The translations under genes were made by a program, and so were the position numbers. Below, piece after piece: positions 52,592-63,713 of a stretch of DNA of 64,000 bases. Positions within the stretch are counted from its first letter, which is position 1; the number at the start of each line of letters is the position of its first letter. Source of the DNA: Castor canadensis (Eukaryota > Chordata > Mammalia > Rodentia > Castoridae); contig NC_133396.1 of assembly GCF_047511655.1 (NCBI RefSeq), positions 129,093,490 through 129,157,489 on the forward strand, given 5' to 3'. Under the pieces are notes generated by a model. The model made no database searches. It was not told where the DNA came from and was given only the letters and a program-made list of their open reading frames with translations.

Positions 52592-54599
52592 GTCTCGGGC
52601 GGAAGAACCGGCTCCGGGAGCCAGAGGCCAGCTCCGCCCGGCTCCGCGGCCATCCCGCACCCTAGGCCGCTGCTCTCGCGATGACTAGCCTAGGGCGCCG
52701 GGCCCCGTTGGCGGCCGACGCTCCACTTCGACAACCAATCACCGCCGGGCTTTGGCATACGTCATCACCCGGCGTCCTCAGCTCAAGCTGGCTTTGGTTT
52801 CCAGAAGTGTCCAGTGCTCTTCTGCGAGTTGTTCTTGTTTTCGCCTTGTTTTATTTCTTGGTTATGACACCAAAACACAGCCAACAGAGGCAAAAATAGG
52901 CGATGTGAACTGCATAAAAACAAAATGGGTGGTGTCAGACGCGGCACTCACACCCGCGTTGATTTAAGTTTACATCCTGGTGTCCCGGATGCTTCCTGCT
53001 TACGCCGCTGCCCAGTCTCCAGGTCCGCTTCAGAACCCAAAAGCACATGATCAGGTTGTGTGTTATGTCTCCAGCACTCAGGCCGCGTAGACTGTGCTCT
53101 TGCTATTTCTATGTGGGTGTATAAGAGTCTTGACTGAAATTCCTTTTTATGAATGTGTGGATTTCTGAATTCTCAAATTGGGGAAGGGGTGCTTCAGTTT
53201 TTCAGTTATTACCATCCCCCAAGCAAAATTCCACAAGGATCGGTGAGGAAAGAATACCATCTTTCCTGTATATTATGAAGTCCTGGGTTAAGGGTTTTTT
53301 TATCCTTGTAACTTCTTCCAGCTTCCTAGGAGTGACAGGCCCTAGCTTGAGAAATGGTAGCATCCCATCTGCCGGACACCTCCTTAAAGTGCCACCCGAA
53401 GAATTTGGAAGGAGGCTCCATTTTGATCTAATTAGCTACTGTACACAAAAGTTCATTAGGAGCAAACGACTGGCTTATTAGCATCATGAAACACTACATC
53501 TAGGGGTCGAGCTAATAGGCTTGAATCAACTAGGAATTATAATTGAAGCGAAACGTAATTGTTTATAATCATAAAATACCTAATTTAACTTACCTAAAAT
53601 TATAATGAGAAACAAAGGTCCAATAGAATATTAACTAAACGGGAATTGTTTCAAATAATTTTCCACATATACATAATTCATGTTTGTAGTTAGGTTCAAA
53701 GTACAGATGGTAAGCACTGAGTCTTCTCATTTCACATTATCAATAAAAAATTCATGAGGCTTTCGTGCATGTAGATTTCTGCTCATGTGGTACTCTGTTG
53801 AAAACACAGAATCGGACTTTGAAGGGAATCAAAGATGTAAGAGACATAGGTCCTATTAATACACTACTGAAAACAAGAAAACAAGGGTTTTAATTGAAAG
53901 GTTCTCTCATTTTAATGCATTGAAATAAAAGAAGTGTTAGTTCCCAAAACATTTGACTGAGAAGATCTTCAGCAAGCAAGGCCTCTCAGACTCAAGTCAT
54001 TTGGCCACTTTCGTGGAACAAAAGACATTGATCTTTGATTCCTTCTTTTATGAAAAAGGAATACTTTCAATTAATGCCACTGTTAATTTCCAGACCCAAT
54101 GATACATGTTGTTCCTAGAAAGACAAATTGTAAAAGTTACTAAAATTGCTATTATATGTAAATATAAGTTGCCTAACCTATCAGGAAGAAGGTGGAAAGA
54201 GAATGTTCTAAAATCTTACTCCTCAATAAAGCAAGAAATGTAAGGAAAATATATCAATACATGTAGTATTAGGGTGCTATCATTCTAGATTATGTCCATC
54301 CTACTGTTTGGTATTAAATTGTCCTTTATTTTGTGCAAATTATAAATTATGGTGGGAGTAGTTGCCTTTTAAGATCCTTGTCAAATTTTAAATTTAGCAA
54401 ATCTGTATTGGTTGTCAGAATCTTTGGTTGAATTTTAATTTTAATAGCTTGTGAAACCCTAAAACCTGAGAACCATTGCTTTGGAGACATCCTAAAATTA
54501 ATCCTTCTAATTTGAAGAAATTCATGACAGTGAAATTTCCTATTGGAGGCCGTTTAATAACATGAAGCAGTATCTGAAAACCGTAGAGTGCAAATTAAA

Positions 54600-54785
54600 T
54601 CAGGTTTACTGACAGGTCCAAAACCTGTCTCTGCCACTTACTGTCTACGTGGAAAAGTTAACTGCTCTAGGCTTCAGTTCCCTTGCCTATAAATTTCTGG
54701 TAACACCTGCTTCACAGAGTTATTGAAATAAAAAGCATGCAGTAAGCACTCCATAAGTGTCACCTATTATTATTGTGGTAGGGAT
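54600..54785 (+). repeat. MIR SINE
   Basis: CAAAACCTGTCTCTGCCACT, CTAGGCTTCAGTTCCCTTGC, GAGTTATTGAAATAAAAAGC, AGTAAGCACTCCATAAGTGT: a clear MIR. Confidence 0.8.
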
Positions 54786-54909
54786 AGTTAAAGTTGTGGT
54801 AAATAACAAGACATCTTAGGTGTCCAATTACTTTTTGCTTCTACTTCATGAAACTAGATTTCTGGGGGAGGGAGTCAAAAGCAAGACAGCCATTCCAGTT
54901 GATTAAAAT

Positions 54910-55015
54910 GCTAGAAGACTAGCTGATGTTTATTGAGTACTTAGCCCGAAAGTGGCAGGGCCAGAATTTAAACTGAAGACTGTCTTTAATGACCATATCT
55001 AAAACCACTACACTA
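54910..55015 (-). repeat. MIR-like SINE, antisense
   Basis: GATGTTTATTGAGTACTTA then GTGGCAGGGCCAGAATTTAA and ACCACTACACTATG. Confidence 0.6.
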
Positions 55016-55384
55016 TGTCACATCTACAAAAGAAGAAAATTATAGTAAGCCTTTACCTTTGATTAATAACCTATAAAAGTAATCTCCCAAGCAGGTGTAG
55101 AGTCAAACAGTTACTAAGACAGAGAAAACCTGTAAAAACAAGCTGCTGTGTTTCTATGAATTTCTGTGATGTACCAAAGCTGTGGACAAGGTCTGAGAAG
55201 AATCTGATTTAGAGTTAAGAATTCAGTGGCATGAGAAAATGTACTTTAATTAAATCTGGGGGAAAGTCATTATGACTAACTTTATAAGCCTTATTTAAAA
55301 TATATGGTAAAAATAGTTTCTCTGGCTAAGTTCAGGTGGATGCTGAGCATTTTTCAGTTAATGATAGTGGAATCTCAGGCTTTA

Positions 55385-55580
55385 GCAGCTGATGTCTAAG
55401 TTTGAATCACTGCTCTTCCTGTTAACAGCTACTTGACAAAATTACTTAGTCTCTTAATCTATGGAATGGGCATCATAATGGTCCCCAGTTCATAGAGCTG
55501 TGAGGATTAAATGAGAAAGTGTATGGAAAGCTCTTCGATCAGTACCTGGCACGTACTAAGCAAATGAATATTAGCTACGC
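55385..55580 (+). repeat. MIR SINE
   Basis: GTTTGAATCACTGCTCTTCC, CTTAGTCTCTTAATCTATGG, GTGAGGATTAAATGAGAAAG, CAGTACCTGGCACGTACTAA. Confidence 0.8.
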
Positions 55581-55983
55581 TTACAACTAGAAGCACTCAA
55601 ATGAGTCAGATGAAGCGTTGATTCAGCAGTACTACATAGCAGTCACCCTGGTGGAACTTTATAAAAACAGGTGACCTGGCCTCATACCCAAAGATTCAGG
55701 GCACCTACATTTGAAAAAACTGATCCCTAGGTAATTTCATGGTTCAGCCCATATATTGGAAACCATGAGTTTACATCAAGGGCAGGTAATTCATAGGCTC
55801 CAGGCCAAATCTGATCCCTACCTGTTTTTGTAAATAAAATTATATTGGATCACAGACAGGCCTATTCATTTGTGTTTTATCTGTGGCTACTTTCTTCTTT
55901 TGTAACAACTGAGAATTTATTAAAATTGATAGAACAACTTTAGCTTTCACACCTGGCTTAGTTTTGTCAAAAGTAATCCACTT

Positions 55984-56176
55984 GCCAGGCACTGGTGGCT
56001 CATACCTGTAATCCTAGCTACTCAGGAGGCAGAGATCAGGAGGATCACGGTTTGAAGCCAGCCAGGGCAAATAATTCGCAAGACCCGATATCAAAAAACC
56101 CTTCACAAAAATAGGGCTGTTGGAGTGGCTCAAGCTGAAGGCCCTCAGTTCAAGCCTCAGTACTGCAAAAAAAAAG
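55984..56176 (+). repeat. composite SINE (B1-like plus ID tail)
   Basis: CCAGGCACTGGTGGCTCATA, GGCAGAGATCAGGAGGATCA, then GTTGGAGTGGCTCAAGCTGA, TTCAAGCCTCAGTACTGC and A9. Confidence 0.92.
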
Positions 56177-56329
56177 CCATTTAACAAGCTGAGAAGCAAC
56201 AGAGCCAGTCAGTAGCCTCATGGGTTCTCATCTGGATTCTTCTATGAATCAGCTTGAATTTTGCTGAGTATTAGGCCCTTCATACGTCACAGGAGTTTTT
56301 CTCATGCTGATTTTCAGAATCATTTTCTT

Positions 56330-56632
56330 TTTGGGGAGGTGATACTGGATTTTTTTTAATTATTCATTTATTCACACGTGCATACATTGTTTGAGTCATT
56401 TCTCCCCCCTGCCCTCCTTCCCCACCCGATACTGGGGTTTGAACTCAGGGCCTCATGCTTGCTAGGCAGGCACTCTACCACTTGAGCCACTCTGCCAGCC
56501 CTGTTTTTGAGTTGGGTTTTTTTGAGATAGGGTCTCATGAATGTTTACCTGGGCTGACTTCAAACCTCCATCCTCCTGATCTCTGCCTCCTGAGTAGCTA
56601 GGATTACAGGAAGAAGTCACCAGCTTCTGGCT
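56330..56632 (-). repeat. composite SINE, antisense, with a 79-bp L1 insert
   Basis: ID part TTTGAACTCAGGGCCTCATG, CTACCACTTGAGCCACTCTG, then B1-like GATAGGGTCTCATGAATGTT and GAGTAGCTAGGATTACAGG. The element is interrupted near its tail by 56,349-56,427, flanked by GATACTGG repeats. Confidence 0.88.
56341..56435 (-). mobile_element. ultra-short antisense L1 3' insertion with 8-bp duplication
   Basis: Insert 56,349-56,427 starts with a T-run (ATTTTTTTTAATTATTC) and continues GCATACATTGTTTGAGTCAT and a C-rich stretch, as in the reverse complement of an L1 3' end. GATACTGG at 56,341-56,348 is repeated at 56,428-56,435. Confidence 0.75.
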
Positions 56633-57351
56633 TGATATTCAGAATCTTGAGGAGATATGAACTGGTCCTTACAATTTGAGAATTTCTTCCCTGTGCCCCT
56701 CTGATCAAGGCTGCACACTGGAGGTTTCCGTTGTGGTTGGTTAGGGCAGTTTTAATTTGGTTCATGACCACCTCTTCTTCCACTAGTCTTTCCCATATTT
56801 TTAAAAGCCACATCTGGGAATCAAGAGCAGGAGCTAATGGACCAAGATTCTGCTACAGCCATGGCCATGTCTGCACGGCTCCCTCAAAGAGGGATCTGTG
56901 GCTCCTTTCTCTCTACAGTTGTGTAGTTGAGGCAAAGACTATGTGCTCCTCAAAGTCGAAAATGTTTACTGCAACTTGCAGTTTAGAATGAAGCTCCTGG
57001 GTGTTCTACACCACATGGGGGCAGTAGAGCCTCATTACAGGATCAAGATTCTATACCTAATAAAACTTAAAATTTCACTCTGCAAAACTAAACACACTGG
57101 GAATTACATAAATGAATATGTTTTTCTTACTTACAGGTTCCTGTCTCTAATTTCCAATATAGTATGCATAACTATATTCTGTCTGGAAGACACCTATATA
57201 TTGTATAGTTGTATAGTACTCCCGTCTCTGTCTACCATTCATGAGACTAGTAAGAACAGCTTTGACTACTCTTTTTTTTTTTTCCTCCACAACCTAGTCA
57301 TTTCTTGTATCTCTACACTCCAAACTTGCATCTTCAAAACTTACTTAGCCA

Positions 57352-57568
57352 GATACTGGTGGTGGCTCACGCCCATAATCCTAGCTACTTGTGAGGCTGA
57401 GACAGGAGAACCACTGTTCAAGACCAGCCCTGGTAAATAGTGCAGTGAGACCGCCATCCCCAAAATAACCAAACCAAAATGTAGTGGAGGCTTGGCTTAA
57501 GTGATAGAGAGCCTGCTTTGCAAGTGTGAAGCCCTAAGTTCAAACCCCAGTCCTACCCCCCTGCCAAA
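57352..57568 (+). repeat. composite SINE (B1-like plus ID tail)
   Basis: GATACTGGTGGTGGCTCACG, GTGAGGCTGAGACAGGAGAA, then GCTTGGCTTAAGTGATAGAG, GAAGCCCTAAGTTCAAACCC. Confidence 0.9.
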
Positions 57569-57724
57569 AAAGAAAGAAATATTGCTCTCCAGGGTAGCCA
57601 GTGACTTCCTAACTGCATTTTCTAAGTTGTCTCTTCTTGGAATTCTAGAGACCCCACCCTTCTTGAAAGCATTTCATCATGGCACTTCACTTTCTCAGTT
57701 TCCTTCTGTTATTTGGAAATGCAA

Positions 57725-58010
57725 TGTCCTCCCACACTCAAAGGCTCATGTGTTGAAGACTTGATCCCCAGCTGGTAGAACTATTAGAGGTAACTGGATC
57801 ATGCGGGCTCTCACCTAATAAATGAATTAATCCATTGATGGGTTCAGTTTTATGGCCTTATTGGAAGGCGGTATAAACTAGGAGGTGGAGCCAAGTTGGA
57901 AGAAGGTCACTGGAGGTGTCCTCTTGAAGGATATACCTTGTCGCTGATCCCTACCTGTCTCACACGCTCTGCTTCCTGTATGTCAGGAGATGAACCACTG
58001 TGTTCCAGAA
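57725..58010 (+). repeat. LTR/MaLR-like fragment
   Basis: AAAGGCTCATGTGTTGAAGA, CTTGATCCCCAGCTGGTAGA, TAACTGGATCATGCGGGCTC, GGAGGTGGAGCCAAGTTGGA. The layout resembles MaLR-class LTRs; subfamily not resolved. Confidence 0.55.
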
Positions 58011-58625
58011 GAGGTTTGATCAAGCATCATGTCTGAAGGATAGACCAGAGCAGGTTGGGGATACACACAATCTTCCTCATACTCATAATTCTACACTTTG
58101 TGATGCAGTCAAACTTGGGACCAGACTCAAATCTGACCTTTGGTCCTTTATTCTGTCTTCTCCATCAGGAAATACCTGCTTCATTTCTTTCTTCTGGTAA
58201 CATAGCATTTCTATAAGATGCAAAAATGTGGAGCTACGTTGTTCACTGTAAACACTGTACTTGCAGCTTATGTAGCTGAGAGCTCTAGGGATTTTCAAGT
58301 TTTGTCTATGTTGGAACATGAATCCAAACATTTCTTTTTCTTGCTGAATAATATCCCATTGTATGTATATACATTATGTTTATCCATTTGTCTGTCTATG
58401 GACATTTGAGCACATAAATATCTCTTTGAGACCCTACTTTCAATTCTTTTGGTATAGACCCAAATTGGAATTGCTGGATTATATGGCAATTCTGTTTTTT
58501 TCAAAAACTTCCATTCAGTTTTCCACAACAGTTGCTCTATTTCACAGTGCATAAGGGTCTCGATTCCTACACATCTTTGCCAATGTTGATTGTTTTCTAT
58601 TTGTGCTTTGTGGGTTTTATTTTGT

Positions 58626-58918
58626 TTCGTTTTTCAGTGCTGGGATCAAGCCTAGGGCCACGAGCATGCTAAGCACATGCTCTACCACTGTGCTGACTCC
58701 CTAGCCCTGTTTTCTGATATTTTTTTTGTGTGTGGTACTGGAGTTTGAACTCAGGGCTTACACCTTGAGCCACTCCACCAGCCTTTTTTGTGATGGGTTT
58801 TTATGAGCTAGGTTCTCTCAAACTATTTTGCCCAGGCTGGCTTGGAATTGAGGTTGGAGAGGATCTCTACCTCCTCAATAGCTAGGATTACAGGCATGAA
58901 CCACTGGTGCCAGGCTTA
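58626..58918 (-). repeat. two antisense SINEs nested in the L1
   Basis: ID-like unit 58,626-58,712 (TTTTTCAGTGCTGGGATCAA) and composite SINE 58,720-58,918 (GGAGTTTGAACTCAGGGCTT, GATTACAGGCATGAACCACT). Confidence 0.88.
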
Positions 58919-59259
58919 TTTTCTGATTTTTAAATGGTAACTATCCACACAGGTGCGAGAAAGACTTTCACTGTGGTTTGATTTGCACTGCCCTGATGAA
59001 CAGGGATATTGAGCATCTTTTCATGTGCTTTGGCCATTTGTGTATTTACTTTGAAGAATGTCTGTTCAAGTTCTTTGCACATTTTTGAATCAGGTTATTC
59101 ATTTTTGTTGTTGAGTTTTAGGAATTCTTTACATATTCTGGATACTAATCTCTTATCAAGTATGTAACTAGAAAATATTTTCTTCTATTTTGTGGGTTGC
59201 CCCTTTACTCAGTTCATAGTAATTTTTTCCAAGATTCTGCCTTTTGAATAGGCTTGCTT

Positions 59260-59347
59260 TTTTTTCTTTTTTCTCTTCCATTTTTATTAGGATATATTCA
59301 TTGTATAGAGGAGATTCACTGTGACATTCCCGAATAGCTTTTCAATA

Positions 59348-59394
<47 letters not shown>

Positions 59395-59525
59395 ACATTT
59401 TTTAATGTAGGGTTAAAAGTAGGGTTTCACTGTGTAGCTCAGGGTGACCTCAAACTTGCAATCTTCTTGCTCCAGACTCATCAGTGCTGGAATTACAGAT
59501 GTGGGTCCTCACACCTGGCACGCCA
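59260..59525 (-). repeat. mixed insert: L1 3' piece, (TA)n, B1-like SINE
   Basis: TTTATTAGGATATATTCATTG resembles an antisense L1 3' end. An uninterrupted (TA)n run occupies 59,349-59,391, then an antisense B1-like unit (GGGTTTCACTGTGTAGCTCA, GTGCTGGAATTACAGATGTG). Confidence 0.75.
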
Positions 59526-60086
59526 AAATTTTTTATTTTCATGAAGTGCAATTTGTCTGTTCTTTCTTTTTTTGACAATGCCTTTGGTGATATATCTAAG
59601 AAATCATGCCAAATGCTAAATCCAGTATTTTGAAGATTTTTGTATATTTTCGTCTGAAGAGTTTTATAGTTTTAGCTTTCAAGTCTTTGATCTATTTTGA
59701 GTTAATTTCCATATTTAATATAAAGTAAGGGTCTGACTTCATTCATTTGTATGTGGATATCTAGTTTCCCCTGTACCATTTGTTGAAAAGACTTCCCATT
59801 CCCCCACTGAATGGTCTACAGCCCCCTTGTTGAAAACCATTAAAATCATTTTACCATATATATGAGTGTTTATTTCTGACCTCCCTGTTCTATTTGTTTG
59901 TATGCCTTCATTTTTGCCAGTACCACATTGTTTTGACTACTGTAGCTTTGTAGTTAAGTTTCGAAATTAGGAAGTATAAGTCTGCCAACTTTGTTCTTCT
60001 TTTCAAGGATTTTTGCCTATTCAAGGTCCCTGAAAGTTCCATGTGAATTAAAGGAAGAATTTTTCTATTTCTACAAAAAAAATTAC

Positions 60087-60420
60087 GGTCTGGGTATGGT
60101 GGAACATGCCTGTAAATCCCAGCAACTCAGGAGGCAGAGGCAGGGGGAATCTCGAGTTCCAGACCAGCCTGGGCAAAAAGATTGTGAGACCCTGTGTCAA
60201 AAATAAAATGAAGCTGGGGGCCTGTGGCTCACACCTATAATCTTAGCTACTTGGGAGGCAGAGATCAGGAGAATTGTGGTTTGAAGCCACTCCAGGCAAA
60301 TAGTTCATGAGACCCTACCTCGAAAAATACCCAAGCAAAAAAGGGCTGGCAGAGTGGTTCAGGTGATAGAGTACCTGCCTAGCAACTGTAACTTCAAATT
60401 CCAATACCATCAAAAAAAAA
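60087..60420 (+). repeat. B1-like SINE followed by composite SINE
   Basis: GGTATGGTGGAACATGCCTG, GGCAGAGGCAGGGGGAATCT; then GGGGGCCTGTGGCTCACACC and an ID tail GCAGAGTGGTTCAGGTGATA. Confidence 0.9.
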
Positions 60421-60556
60421 GGGGGGGGGTGGAAGGAGAGGAAGGAGGGAGGAGAAAGCAGAAACAATGGAAAAGGGAAAGGCGAGAGAGAATCCTAATA
60501 TTCTGAGCAAATGACTTTAGCAAAGCTACATTGTCACCAATTAAAAGTTGATTCTT

Positions 60557-60766
60557 GCTGGGCACTGGTGGCTCACACCTGTAATCCTAGCTACTTGGGA
60601 GGCTGAGATAGGAAGGATCATGGTTGAAAGCCAGTCCAGAGAAATAGTTCAAAAGACCCTACCTCCAAAATAACTAGAGCAAGAGGGACTGGAGCTGTGA
60701 CTTAAGCAGTAGAGTGTCTGCTTTGCAAGCATGAAGCCCTGAGTTCAAACCCCAGTCCCACCAAAA
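60557..60766 (+). repeat. composite SINE (B1-like plus ID tail)
   Basis: CTGGGCACTGGTGGCTCACA, GGGAGGCTGAGATAGGAAGG, then CTTAAGCAGTAGAGTGTCTG, CTGAGTTCAAACCCCAGTCC. Confidence 0.92.
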
Positions 60767-62030
60767 AAGATTTTTACAAAGTAATATAAAACTTTTTAAA
60801 AGGTTCTTATTGTGGGTCTAGTTCTTTGGAGGAGAGCTTCATGGTGGGCACTGAAATTCTGGACTTATAAAAGTGTTAGTATATCGCCATCATGTTATCC
60901 TTAACAACTAAATGTATATGTTATTCAGAGCAGACCAGGAACTGTGGGAGGAGAGCAAGGGAAGGAAAGGCAGACATAGAACATCAGTTATTAAAGAAAA
61001 CATGGAAGATGACAAGATAAAGAAGAGTGGTAGAGAGAAAAGATAAGAAAGATAAAAAGGACAGCACATCTGGGATGAGTGGGACTGGAAGCTAGGCTAG
61101 GCCATTGAAAATGGTTGATATGGGGAGACTGAATTGCCTCTTATTCTCTGAGAATGGCCACACTTGGTAAATTCTGTTGCTCAAATAACACTCAAAGAAC
61201 TTCTTAGTGATTTTACCTCTGTTGCTAGGAACTCAAGATTTTAATCCACCCATTTTATTGTGACTCAAGGTGTTCAGTCAGATGTTAGGAAGAGCTTATC
61301 CTGACCATTAATATTTTGGGTCACTTTTGCTCTTTTTTTTTGGTAAGTGATTTAATATTTTGTGTTAAACACATATTGACAATTGAGAAAATACCAATAA
61401 AACTATTTCTGTTTGGAGAAAAATATTACCAAGTTACAGGCCACATTCTTTGATCAGAGTCCAAGGAAGCTCCTACCCAGCTTTCCTCACCAAGAGCTGG
61501 TGCTTGGTGTGAGGTTAGGTTGGTAAACAGCACCCATTCAGGGAGAACAATGGTTGCCAGGGGGGGTGTCATCTGAGAGTGGTGGCCGACTTGATCTTGC
61601 CTCAGAGGATGCATATTCTGGCTGAATCCCAGCCCCTCCAAGCATTACATTTTTCTTCTTGACTTTGGGGGACGCTCTGGACACTCAGTGGTGTGGACCT
61701 TAGCTCCTATGCACCTGGGGAAAGTCTCCAATGGGCCACTGGAGCTCCAGTCAAGGTGAGGACTTTCATGTGCTATGGTTGATGCTAAAGAGAAAACCAA
61801 CTTTTTAATCTCCTCACTTCCTGCCTCTTCAGAAGCTGTGGGGGGACCAAAAGATGCCTGTCAGAAAGAAAAATTGTCTCTTGGATCTAAGACTGCCCCC
61901 CATTCATACAATTAGTTAGATCCTTAGGTGCCCAAATGAGTGTCCATGGCTGTGTTGTTCAGTGAGTCATCCAGAAGGCCAAAAACATAGGCAGGAACGG
62001 TGACTTCAGTTCATAGAGGGGAGGGCACCC

Positions 62031-62055
62031 CTTGAAGAACTTGAAGTTCTTCAAG
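62031..62055. repeat. perfect 12-bp-arm palindrome
   Basis: CTTGAAGAACTT, one G, then AAGTTCTTCAAG. The second arm is the exact reverse complement of the first. Confidence 0.97.
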
Positions 62056-62554
62056 CAAACCTGACAAGCAAACCCTGGAGATATGGAGAGGTGACAGTCT
62101 CTGGAATCATGCAGGAAAAAGAAAACCTGTGAGGAAGTAGGGAATATCACTCCTGGAAACAAGAGGCTGGCCTAAGGGTCAGAGTTGGACAGCACAAAAT
62201 GACGCACTATTTTCTTAGAGCTAATTGTGCTCTGATCCCATTGAGCAGTGTATAAAGAAGTCATGAAGACTACACTTAACAGAATTCCTGGCTCATTATG
62301 AGCCAAATCAAAGTCTTTATCAAACCTAAGAATTAATGGTAGACAGGGAGCAGCAACCACTCAAGAGAGGATAGTACTTGGAGGAGAGAGAGAAATAAAG
62401 GCTTCAGATGTCTCAGTCTAGAACATTCCATGCTGCTTAATGTAGGGTATATAGACAAGAGAACAGTGTCTAGAGAATGTCTTCCTGGCTCCAGGGTCAA
62501 ATGGGTGAAGGAGTAAATAGGTAGGCTCTCCCACAAACGCCCATTAAAGATCAC

Positions 62555-62625
62555 TATACTCCACCTGCCTAGCAAGCACAAGGCCCTGAGTTCAAAACCC
62601 AGTATTGCGCCCCCCCAAAAAAAGA
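62555..62625 (+). repeat. ID-type SINE, 3' part
   Basis: CACCTGCCTAGCAAGCACAA, GGCCCTGAGTTCAAAACCCA, GTATTGCGC. Confidence 0.85.
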
Positions 62626-63099
62626 TCACCCCTCCCATTACTGACTCATTCCCTCATCACCCCTTCCTTTCTTCCCCAAGGAATGCTCTCTGGTTCAAAT
62701 GTACATGAGAACAGTTCTCCATAACACACCTGGAAACTCCCACCAGAACAGATTTGAGCTTTCTGCCCTTCACCTTACCTTCCATGGAAACCAGGTCAGG
62801 GAGAACAGAAATCAAAGGGCAATCAAGGTGAGAAAGAGCTCTGGAAATTTAACTAAACAGTTGTCCAGAAGAAGGGAAATGAAGGAATGGATGGAGAGAC
62901 TTGCAGGCAAGAAAAGAGCAGCTCAGCTGTGAGGTTAAGACACCTTGCACACGTTTCTATCTGCCTGTGTTTCTCAATGAGAGAATACATACATCTCCTT
63001 TGAAGGAGAAAATTATTAAGGATCCCTAAGAATACATATTTGAACCACCCCAGGTTCAGAATCCCTGGCTTTGGAAACTACTCTTATTCAATGATAATG

Positions 63100-63305
63100 T
63101 CTTTTTTTGTGTGTGAGTGCGGTACTGGGGCTTGAACTCAGGGCCTACGGCTTCAGCCACTCTACTAGCCCTTTTTTGTAATGGGTTTTTTTGAGATAAG
63201 GTCTCTTGAACTATTTGCCTGGGCTGGCTTTGAACCATGATCCTCCCGATCTCTGCCTCCTGAATAGCTAGGATTACAGGTGTGAGCCACTGGTGCCCAG
63301 TTCAT
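63100..63305 (-). repeat. composite SINE, antisense
   Basis: GCGGTACTGGGGCTTGAACT, then TTTGAGATAAGGTCTCTTGA, ATAGCTAGGATTACAGGTGT, GAGCCACTGGTGCCCAG. Confidence 0.9.
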
Positions 63306-63365
63306 ATATCTTTCAATTGTAAGTCATAACTGCAAGACAAAAGGGTATTTTCTTGGTAACTAGAG

Positions 63366-63367
<2 letters not shown>

Positions 63368-63414
<47 letters not shown>
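63368..63414. repeat. (CT)n microsatellite, 47 bp
   Basis: Uninterrupted TC run directly before an antisense ID fragment (63,415-63,485, TTTGAACTCAGGACTTTGAA). Confidence 0.98.
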
Positions 63415-63417
<3 letters not shown>

Positions 63418-63608
63418 GGTGGTACTGAGGTTTGAACTCAGGACTTTGAACATGCTAGGCAGGTGCTCTCCTGCTTGAGCCATGTAAGTTTTTTATATTA
63501 TTATCAAATGCGAACTTTTCTCAGTAGAGTATAGATTGCAGACGTCTGAGGATACATCCCAGGATCACAGATCAAGAAACAGCTCTACAAGTTCTCAACC
63601 CAGGCACC

Positions 63609-63713
63609 ATGAGAAACCTCCTGTGGACACTCACTATTGCCATAGCACTGGTGTTCCCGATCTTCTATTTCATTAAGGAAAATCCTTTTGACACCACAAG
63701 TTTCCTGACTTTG
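63609..63713 (+). CDS. candidate first coding exon of a type II membrane protein (MGAT4E/F-like?)
   Basis: ATG in good context (CACCATGA) opens 35 codons, MRNLLWTLTIAIALVFPIFY then FIKENPFDTTSFLTL, ending exactly at a near-consensus donor TTG|GTGAGT, phase 0. A two-residue head, one basic residue and a hydrophobic run of about 20 residues is the signature of a signal anchor, as in Golgi glycosyltransferases. I recall that rodents carry MGAT4-family genes (Mgat4e, Mgat4f) in the TMEM183A-PPFIA4 neighbourhood, with a human pseudogene. The identity rests on that and on topology, not on homology I can verify. The rest of the gene would be beyond the right edge. Confidence 0.45.

Larger units (their letters stand above)
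52200..52770. promoter_or_regulatory. TMEM183A: CpG-island promoter of TMEM183A
   Basis: CpG-dense block over exons 1-2 and upstream. On the upstream side it holds an ETS-type CGGAAG at 52,600-52,605, a TCTCGCGA element at 52,674-52,681, a CCAAT box at 52,735-52,739 and a CRE-like TACGTCA at 52,758-52,764. No TATA box is seen. This is a typical housekeeping promoter. Confidence 0.8.
58330..60086 (-). mobile_element. antisense L1 fragment with nested insertions
   Basis: Reverse complement of L1 ORF2 end and 3' region: ATCCCATTGTATGTATATAC, GGAATTGCTGGATTATATGG, TTTGCACTGCCCTGATGAAC, TTTGGTGATATATCTAAGAA, GTCTGCCAACTTTGTTC. Interrupted by SINEs (58,626-58,918) and a mixed insert (about 59,260-59,525). 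No intact frame. Confidence 0.88.
52771..63608. other. gene-poor interval between TMEM183A and the 63.6-kb exon
   Basis: About 10.8 kb. 52.8-54.6 kb and 60.8-62.5 kb hold nothing I can name. The rest is MIRs, composite SINEs, an LTR-like fragment and an antisense L1. Open frames here are short and lie in repeats or look random. Confidence 0.6.

Noticed and set aside
56943-57440. 165-codon plus-strand frame
   Set aside because: Ends inside a composite SINE, has low-complexity Phe runs and no family resemblance.
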